This document shows positions 47,235 through 56,800 of a stretch of 64,000 nucleotides of DNA, one piece after another (the stretch's first letter is position 1; each line of letters begins with the position of its first letter). The translations under genes were made by a program, and so were the position numbers. The DNA is from Bactericera cockerelli (Eukaryota > Arthropoda > Insecta > Hemiptera > Triozidae), in assembly GCA_024516035.1 (NCBI GenBank), contig CM044955.1:42618574-42682573 (forward strand). The letters run 5' to 3'. The notes beneath the pieces were generated by a model. It was not told the origin of the DNA and did not search any database. It saw only the letters and a program-made list of their open reading frames with translations.

Positions 47235-47375
47235 CATGTATGTGTTAATGCCTGATGTTATGATGTCACAACTTCTCAAACTAGCTTTACTAAATTTTTG
47301 CGGAACATTAGGACTTGAACGGCCGATCTCCAGATTACAAGTCCCCCGCCCTATCAATCAAGCTACTGAGGTCGC
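47235..47375 (-). repeat. tRNA-derived SINE (family C)
   Basis: The minus strand reads GCGACCTCAGTAGCTTGATT, GATAGGGCGGGGGACTTGTA, ATCTGGAGATCGGCCG and TTCAAGTCC. The body carries AACTTCTCAAACTAGCTTTA on the plus strand. It lies a few hundred bases upstream of the first WIP coding exon. Confidence 0.8.
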
Positions 47376-47696
47376 TTATTTTTTTAATCACCAAACTTAG
47401 AAGAGGCTTCAATTCCATGATTCGAAATACCTACCTTTTTTGGTTATAGCACAAGCCATACATTTTTCAAAACCATCCAAGTACTTACTTACTTTCCGTG
47501 TCCATGTGTGTAATATCATGGTGGTGGAAGGATTGATACGGGTATTGAACCCTTTTAACGCCCAGAACCAGTGTTGAGGGCTCTTTCCATGTCCACTGTT
47601 GTGATGTAATTGTGTAGTGTGTTTAATTATGACCATCCAAGTTAAACTTTCCATCATATCTCTATCGCCGCTTTTGCTTTCCTTGATTCCAGAGCG

Positions 47697-47867
47697 ATGC
47701 CACCCCCTCCCCCACCGGGTCCCCCCCTCCCCCGGGCCTCCCAGCGTTCAGTTTGGCGGGGGGAGGCGGGGGAGATCAGGGCCGGGGCATGCTGCTGCAG
47801 TCCATCCGCCAGGGAAAGGCGCTGAAGAAGACCGTCACCAACGATAGGAGCACGCCGATAGTTAATG
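47697..47867 (+). CDS. Vrp1: WIP exon 1 (coding): polyproline start and WH2 motif
   Basis: The acceptor at 47691-47692 makes this an internal exon starting at 47693, four bases before the ATG; the first exon is untranslated and not found. The ATG opens M-P-P-P-P-P-P-G-P-P. The frame then needs one extra C in 47721-47727 to reach G-L-P-A-F-S-L-A and the WH2 motif M-L-L-Q-S-I-R-Q-G-K-A-L-K-K-T-V-T-N-D-R. LKKT is the actin-contact core. Donor G|GTAAGC, phase 1. Confidence 0.9.
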
Positions 47868-50800
47868 GTAAGCTTATATTATTATTATTATATAATTCTT
47901 TATTAGATACGAAAGGACATTATGTACATATAAATACAGGGTGTCCCACCAAACTTGGACACCTCAAATTACTCGGCCCCTGAAAGAGTTTTTGAAAAAT
48001 AAAAAAATCTAGGGTACATGTGCTAATTATGCGGTTTCAGTTATGAAATTTTTTTTATACAGGGTGGTTCAAAAGTCAGAAATTGAGGTGTCAAATTTCG
48101 ATTTTTAAATGGATCGACCTGAATTTTATTTGATAATTTTACTTCTAAATGATTCCTGAGTACTTTTTTAAACAAAAATATTACATACAGGGTGGTTTTT
48201 TTTCGACCAATTTTTTTTCTAAATCTTGAATAACTCAAGTTCGGTTAATTTTTTCGATAACAAGAAGAGATTGTGTTTGTGTAATGAAAACACGCACTTT
48301 CAATTGGCATCAAAAAAATTTATACAGGGTGGTTCACAAGTGAAATACTGACTTGATTTTTTTTAAAACCGAGTTTTTTTATTTTTTTATTTAGGATTAA
48401 TAATTCTCGTCTAATTTTACACATTTTTCGTTAGTCATATCGAAAAACAAAACTAAAGTGTTGTACAGGGTGAGACATAATTTTTTTGTAACACCCTGTA
48501 TATGGGCAGTCAAAGAGACGCAAAATTAAATATAAAGACTAAATATGCAAGAAAAACTTTGATTTTTAATTAAACTAAAAAGTTATGGTGTTTTAACTAA
48601 TATTGTCGCATGGACCACCCTGTAGATATTTTCTTAAACCATCATATGGGTAGTCGAAACTGTCTAAAATTCAACGAGGAGTCCAAATCTGAAAGAAAAA
48701 AAATGCATTCAAAAAGCCATGCTCAATTTTGTGTCTACACCTACCTACTTTTTATTTCAAGTTTTAAAATCATTCAGTGTGGACACCAAATTGAAAATGG
48801 CTTCAAATTCGTGTTTTTTACTTGTTTTCCCCACATGATTCGAAGTGTTCGTTGAATTTTATACAACTTAGAGTACCTACAAGATGGTTTAAGAAAATAT
48901 CTACAGGGTGGTCCATGCGACAATATTAGTTAAAACACCATAACTTTTTAGTTTAATTAAAAATCAAAGTTTTTCTTGCATATTTAGTCTTTATATTTAA
49001 TTTTGCGTCTCTTTGACTGCCCATATACAGGGTGTTACAAAAAAAATATGTCTCACCCTGTACAACACTTTAGTTTTGTTTTTCGATATGACTAACGAAA
49101 AATGTGTAAAATTAGACGAGAATTATTAATCCTAAATAAAAAATTAAAAAAACTCGATTTTAAAAAAAATCAAGTCGTTATTTCACTTGTGAACCACCCT
49201 GTATAAATTTTTTTGATGCCAATTGAAAGTGCGTGTATTCATTACACAAACATAATCTCTTCTTGTTATCGAAAAAATAAACCGAACTTGAGTTATTCAA
49301 GATTTAGAAAAAAAATTGGTCGAAAAAAAACCACCCTGTATGTAATATTTTTGTTTAAAAAAGTACTCAGGAATCATTTAGAAGTAAAATTATCAAATAA
49401 AATTCAGGTCGATCCATTTAAAAATCGAAAGTTGACACCTCAATTTCTGACTTTTGAACCACCCTGTATAAAAAAAATTTCATAACTGAAACCGCATAAT
49501 TAGGACATGTACCCTAGATTTTTTTATTTTTTCAAAAACTCTTTCAGGGGCCGAGTAATTTGAGGTGTCCAAGTTTGGTGGGACACCCTGTATATAATAA
49601 TTTTAACAGTGAAAAAATGAAAAAAACAATATATACAATTAAAATGAAAAATAATAGAAAATATTTGAAAAACATATGTCCTAACTAAAGGGCGGGGATA
49701 TTGCCTATGGCAATCTCTTCCACCCAACCCTTTTGTACTGTCCAATTAGGACTGATGAGTCCCATTATTCCAGCAGTATGCAGTAAGTCCAAGACGTATT
49801 ATTACGTGGTCAGAATCCCAAATGGGGAAGATAACTTGCCATGTCCCGACTGTGTTTCGAACCCACGACCTCTGGATTACCAGTCAAACACCTGGAGAAC
49901 TCGACACCCACCAAGTAAACCTCGCTTAACTTCAGTGATCTTACGAGAATTGTTGTATTGAACGTGACATTTATCGTAACTATTGTCACAGAATATATTG
50001 TTGCATGTCCAATGTCCATCGACTATTGTCTGTCACTGAAGTGAAGCAACGTTCAGCGAGGTTAGAACTTGGATGGGTGACCAATCAAGTTCTAACCCTC
50101 GTCACCAATCCAGACTGGTTGAGGTCAGTTTCCAGCGAATGGAGGATAAAACCCCCGTCTCAAATGACCGTAGGTCCTATAGATGTAGAGACTTGAAGCA
50201 ACAACGAAAAAAGATTATGGGCACTGTTAAAATTTCTTTTTAAAAGAAAATCATGTATATTTTGTACAATTCTCTACTAGATTGATGCTTTTACCCACAG
50301 CTCAAGGTTATGTGACCTCCTGTAAAAAAAACCTAAATCTGGATAATATTTTCGATACCTGTACATGCATTTTATAAATTAAGCTGTTCTTATGAATCTT
50401 CTTTTCAGGCAAATCAAGTATTAATAACAATAACAACAACAACAATAATATTTCACCTCCGGGCAGTAAGAAAAACGGAGGAGGAGCTGATTTCTCACCC
50501 AAAATCCCCAACGGACTAGGTGGGCTATTTGCGGGAGGCATGCCAAAGTTGAAACCCACGGGACTAAATATAGGTGAGTTGTTGTTTTCTGACAGAACAA
50601 CTGTTCACCTAGAAGAAAAAAGGTGCTGTTGAAAATACTTGTGTCGCAAGGGAAGTGAACTTGTAACCCAGAAGTTGAGATGATACATAACAGCGCTGTT
50701 TTACAAAATTTATTGAGAGTGTTCGAAAACAATCTACTGAATATTTATCGTTTCTATTGTGGAAAATAATATCTTCACAAAAACAGCCTGAACGTCTGTC

Positions 50801-53800
50801 AATTTTTTTTAGCATTATCCAGAATATGAGAGTAAACAATGAAAAGGCGAACTTATATTGTACCCTGGTCCCTGTTCACAGTGGAGCCAGTGAATACCTT
50901 TGTTCTGTGAAAATAAATGCTAGAATATGTTTAGAATTGCTCCAACTGGGAATCGAACTCGGGATCTCTGGACTACGAGCATTAGTCACGACCATTACGC
51001 CACGGAGGCTGTGGCTATTGAACTGATCAGGAACTACATAATTATGTATCCTCACACTAAATTAATTTGACTGTCACCACTTTATAGCTCCAGTGGTTAC
51101 CGCAAATGATACAATATGTAGCTTTTACATTTACATTATTCCATGTGGTAGTCATGGTGGCTAAGTGTTAGCGCTCTAGGCTTGCACGCACGGTGACCTG
51201 GGTTTGATCCCTAGCAGGACAGGATTTTTTCTGCTCTGTACTAGAATGTCCAGGGTCCACTGATACCTCGTTGGAAAAATTAATAGCTCCTTTAATGTCG
51301 AGAAATTACTTATGGGCAAATATTGTACAAGAATATAAAAGATACGACAGTGTCCTGTAATTCTGTGCTACCCACTAAAATTGTGATATAATAAATTATT
51401 AATACAAAGAACACACATTTATTTATTCTTCCATCTGATCTTTTTCAGGTAAAAACGAGTCAAGCAATAGCAATGATAGTTCGGAGTCCAACACGCCAAA
51501 GTCAGGAAACATTTCATCCCTTCACAATGTAAGTTTTCATAGTTGATAGTACATAATTATATAAAAATATTGTCATGCTCGCTCTGAGCAAGCACACCTT
51601 CAGCAGTCTGTTTTCATTATCGTTGAATATACAACAAAAACATATCTCATTACATCAGTTAATATCAATTCCAAATTGATCAGTTCTAAACTGAATGGGG
51701 TATCTGCTAATAATAATGTTGACCTTTTAACACGGAGAAGAAATTGAATACCTTATTTCAATAATAAAGAATATACAAACATATTTGTATCGATTGATTA
51801 GGATTAAGATCTTGATAGTACATTTAATTAATCACTCATGTATGTGTGGTAAATAATACTCAAATTCATAAAGATAAGATCTCGGGAAGTGCTTGGTTAC
51901 AACTTGAAAATTCATCTAACTCGTCAGTATCTAGTAAAAAAATCAAATGAGTCAGCTGGCTTTTTTTAATTTTTAGCAAACCTTCTTACAGTAAATAATA
52001 ATAGTATTACATCTCAAAGTCTTACAAGCTTACGCCACTTCTGAATGTTCTTATTTTCCTTACACTTATCCTTGATGCCCTCAGCTAAACGAAGAGAGTT
52101 TTTCAGATGTGCCTGTGCAACGAGTTCCAAGAGCGGACTGCTTGAACAGTAAAAAGATCAGAGTATTTTTTTTTTTTTTTAATTTATTTATTTATTTAAT
52201 AACAGGATAACATATAAAGGTATTTTTCCTAAGCTAAAGCTTCTAAGAATTCTTCCCTTATTCTCTGAAAATCCTTCACCATCATTTCATCCCATTGTCC
52301 CGCTCCACCATCGACGGCAAGGTAATAATTGTCGTGTATTTATTTCAGAGGCGAGAGCACACTCCTGTGAAGGCCTCCAGTCATGCTCCTCCTGTACCTC
52401 AGCAAAACAATCCAGCTAGTCACCAGCGCAATATACCCTCGGTAAGATAATAATAATAATAATATAATCGTCTTAATACTGCTCGATTAGCACTAACAAG
52501 TCTCATTATTCTAGCAGTAAGCCCAAGACTCATTATTATATGGTCATAATCCCGCTACCTATGCATTACAAGACAGACGCCTTGACCAAAGATGTCTTTA
52601 CAACAGTATTTGTACGTATGCAGGTATGCTGTTTCTTTGTGTTACTACGCAACAAGTCACAATTTTAGTTGGTAGAACAGCATTATGAGACTCCTAATTA
52701 CGTCATTTACCAAAGGCACTTGCTTGCTTGTAATATCGCCACTGGTCGCTCTCAAAACAAATAGCTACTCATTTTTTTTCCATCAATATCACAATAACAC
52801 TCTTTAGTGGAAGGTAACAACCAGCCTAGGTTAGTGTTCAAAGCAATTCTACCACCTAACCCTCAGAGTCTTATTATTATGTGGTCACAAACTCAAATTA
52901 ATGAGGAAAAATTCATGCACTGGGTGGGATTCGAACCAACGGATCCCTACGCCACCTGGATTACCAGACTAGCGCGTTAACCACTTGACTACAGGTCCAC
53001 GGCATTAAAGTACACATCAACAAAAAAATACAAAGCCGAATAGATTTGACCACCTGAAATCGAAGGTGGATCACGTGCATGCAAATCGAGTACGTTGCCC
53101 AGTACAACATAAATAGTTTTCTATTAAGGTGTCCAGACGTCTCATATGGCAGATGTTTCAAATGTTTTGTATTTCACAAAACCTAAATCGGAATTATTGT
53201 GTTACTTTTCGCCCATCAGAGGAGAGGCATACTACGGAATGGGCAAGCTTCCACACAGGCCACAAGCATCTACAGTAGCTGCTGATTAATTCATGGCCAT
53301 GAAATAAAAAAGGCTGTGAAACACACAAGTCTCCGTAAGCAATGGAAAGACAACACAACACAAAGCTCAGGCCCATGGTATAATTCTCCTTCATTATTAT
53401 GTACATAAACACATAGCACATTATATATCTGATCATGTTCATCCACAAACAAAAGTAAGATATTACACATCTGATCATATTCATCCATAAAGAAAAAAAA
53501 AGACATTGTACAAAAGTACACACATTACTTAGAGGTAATTTAAATGTACTAATGAACAAGGTAGATAGATGGTAAAATTCATTATTATTAATAGCTGTTT
53601 CGTCCTCCCGCTGATCCACAGAGCGCCTCGGATAGCGTGCTCATCTCCCCCCCTCCCTCCCACTCGCGGGCGAGCTCTGGCTCCACCTCCTCCCTCTCCT
53701 CCTCCGACCTAGTCAACAGGGCCGCCCCCCCGGGGGGCCACGGAAAGCCCCACCTGGCCCCCAAGCCCCCCGCCACCGGGCCGCCCCGGCTGAGCAGTGT

Positions 53801-56800
53801 GTCGCGCGCCCAGAGCATGAGGGTGCCCCGCTCCCCCCCTGTGGCCCCGCCCCCGGCCTCCATAGGTGAGTAAACACAATAGAAGAAGAGAATATCTCGG
53901 TTTCATAGATATTACAATTTGCTACAAAACGATCATTGGTGGACTCATGAATTAGTCATTTTGCCCTCATAGTATTATTATTAATCAAATGAAATCTTGA
54001 AGTTGGTATTGCTATAAGAAGGACTGTCGGCTACGAAAGCTCTTTGTCACTGCAACCTTAAATAGATCTTTTGGGTGAATCTTGATGTTAAAGCCATTAA
54101 TTTTATGCAGTCTTGATGTTAACAAGCCTTTACCTTTGCCCTCGTTGCAGCCCCCCAGTACCCCAGCTCCACGCTGAGTCACAACGACCTGCACCGCTTG
54201 CCCGGGGGGGCGGAGGGGGGGGTCAAGCTCCCCTACCCCCCCTCCTTCCACCAGTCACAAGACTCGCTGGTGCGCGCCCACGCCCAGACCCTGCCCCATC
54301 ATCATCACAGCGCGCTGCGCTCTCGCCCCTCGGCCCGCCCCCCGCCTCCCCCCTCCAAAGTTGCCATGAACCCGCCCCTGTGCGCCCCCCCTCCGCCGCC
54401 CAACAACCCCCCGCCCCCGCCTCCCCCGCACAGTCGAGGCGGCAGCGCCCCTCCCCCGCCCCCCTCCGGCCAGAACAGACTCGCCCCCTTTGTAAGTATG
54501 CCCTCAGCCCTTCCTACCTGCCTGCTGCCTGCTCAAGGCGCCCTTCTTCTTTTTGGGAAAAATCGTCTCGATAAAACTTCTGAACGAAATCCCTGTTAAA
54601 TTATATTGAAATTCATTCCAATCTATTATAATTAGGTAATCTAGAATGGAACAGTATTGTCGAGAGTAAATTGACCGAATAAATATTGTACCGGTATTTT
54701 CATACCTTGGATAGTACCTACAATGTATACACACATCTTTTGTTTTAAAATGATTTAGACTGGATTCAAACTGCCAGAATCATAATATCAAGTATATAAA
54801 GTTCAATCCAACTTTATCAGGACATTTCTTCTTCTTCATTTTAAACTTTTTATAACCCGCGCGACAAACTGACACTAATATGTAATTTCAAAATCAATGC
54901 GAATAATTTACACATTTTCTCTCTTCCTCTCCTCGAGTGTTTTGTTCTTAACTGAATTTTCATGTGATCCCTTTGTTAAGAAAGATTGCCTGGCCAGAAG
55001 AAACAAGTCTTCCTGACGCAAGCCATAATGTCTCTCAGGTGACTTGTTTTCATTTGGGTGTTTGTAGTTTTGTCGAGAAACCAGTACCGAACCATGAAAG
55101 TACTAACTAAAATATCAGCTCTTAGTTCCAAAGCATCAAGCGTGCGTTTATTTATTTCATTAAAACAGGGCTCACGCTTGATGGCGCGTTGATTGCACCG
55201 GTTCTCGTAGGATCGCCGAAGTTAAGCAACGCCCAGTGAGGTGAAGACTTCGTGATGCTTGCATCCCGGCCAACCCAGGCGTGAGTTTGCTGCAAGTGGA
55301 GGGTAACACCCCCGTCGTGATATATGATCATGCAGTTGAAAGCGACGTTAAACCCCAAAAAAAAAAGAAAAACAGGGTGACAAATCACTGGCTGTCTGTG
55401 TGTTATCAATGGTACTATTGAATACTAGTACTATTGAAAGTTCACCATTAACTAAAATTAACCGTTGATTGATTAAATAATATTAGTTGATAAGTGTGAA
55501 ATTGATAAACGCACCCTAAGCTTTTGTAATTAGATGATTAATCAAAGTAGTCCTTAACAACCTTCAGAGAGAACGGATGGTACATATTTGGTCTTCTTTT
55601 ATATCTTAGTATGGCTGTTTACAATCATCCAAGTATCTAAATATCTCGTTTCCAAATTATGTTTTTCTCAATAATGAAGAACATGTTATTAATGATAGAC
55701 TCTTGTCTAATCAATCGACCTGTTAGTCCCAATACTTTTTGACTCCTTAGTAAGTTTTATGTCCTTTGTTCTCCACAGTAAAATTTAACAACCTACTTTT
55801 ATTGTAATACAAACCCTTGTAATGTCAAATATTAGGTTGTATTTCCAATAAGTATTAAACCTAACCATATCAGTTTAAGTTGTTTATTTAGTAGTGAGTA
55901 TTGGAGACTATTATTGAAACCTGTTCTCCCTTTGACTCCAAAAATACCGGTTCCAAAAATGCAGGAAAAGCTCACAAGCTTTTCACAATAATGATACGTC
56001 TTCAATTGATTTTTCTACATGAATTTACAAAATCTCAATGATTTTTTATGAAAATTTATAATGGATGTTTTGTAATCCTTGTGGTTTACATATTGTTTTA
56101 AATGGCCAAAATTATGTTCTCACTTGGACTTGAGTTTCCGATGTTGACTTTTTGGTGGAAGTTTCATTTTAAATATTTACATAGGGCCTTGGATTTTTTA
56201 AAGCCATTTCATCATATTTGTGTCATTGATTACACAAACCCGTCTTCATCATCATAGGGTGGCGTCATCGTGCACGATGGTAGCCAGACAGTGGAGGAAT
56301 GACTCAGCACTTCTACCACTTTCTTTACAAGGAGGCTAATAATTGACAAGAGCCTCCAGAACCGAGCCTAATAATTGACAAGAGCCTCCAGAACCGAGCC
56401 AATGCTGGTCTACTCCCTGTTTATAGTCCTCCAGGCAGACTAATAACAAACAAATTTACTTTATAACAAACACTATACAATATTTTAAATGTTGAATAAT
56501 GTCCAAGGGAAATTCAGTTTTTGAAATGAGAAAGTTCTTTAAGGTGAAATTAACAGACAGAATCTACACCCTGTTTATAGTCCCCCAGCCAGACTACTGG
56601 TCTACTCCCTGAAGTCCCCCAGCCAGGGGGACTATAAACAATTAAAACCCACCTTAGAATCACTCAAATGCCATGTAATAAGTACAAAGCCGAGTGATGT
56701 TAACACCAGTGTCCTCTCTCTGCTCAGGTGCCTTCCGGAGCCCCCCCGCCTCCCCCCGTGCGCAACTCCTCCATGAGGAATGGAGGGGGGGGAGGCGCCC

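Larger units (their letters stand above)
54492..56727 (+). other. WIP intron 6
   Basis: Holds a near full-length 5S-SINE (55170-55365) and a minisatellite-bearing element (56257-56640). No exon-like segment was seen between 54600 and 55140 or between 55400 and 56240. Confidence 0.7.

Noticed and set aside
47935..49593. Foldback as a purely artificial assembly inversion
   Set aside because: Not fully excluded, but the arms differ at scattered bases and the ends coincide exactly with an interruption of a known repeat, which favours a real insertion.
53194..53619. 141-codon minus-strand ORF in WIP intron 4
   Set aside because: It covers a SINE body and an imperfect local repeat (GATCATGTTCATCCA twice), with no protein-like domain.
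54113..54574. 153-codon ORF overlapping WIP exon 6
   Set aside because: It is a different frame of a C-rich exon. The spliced frame with matching phases and WIP-like content is the real one.
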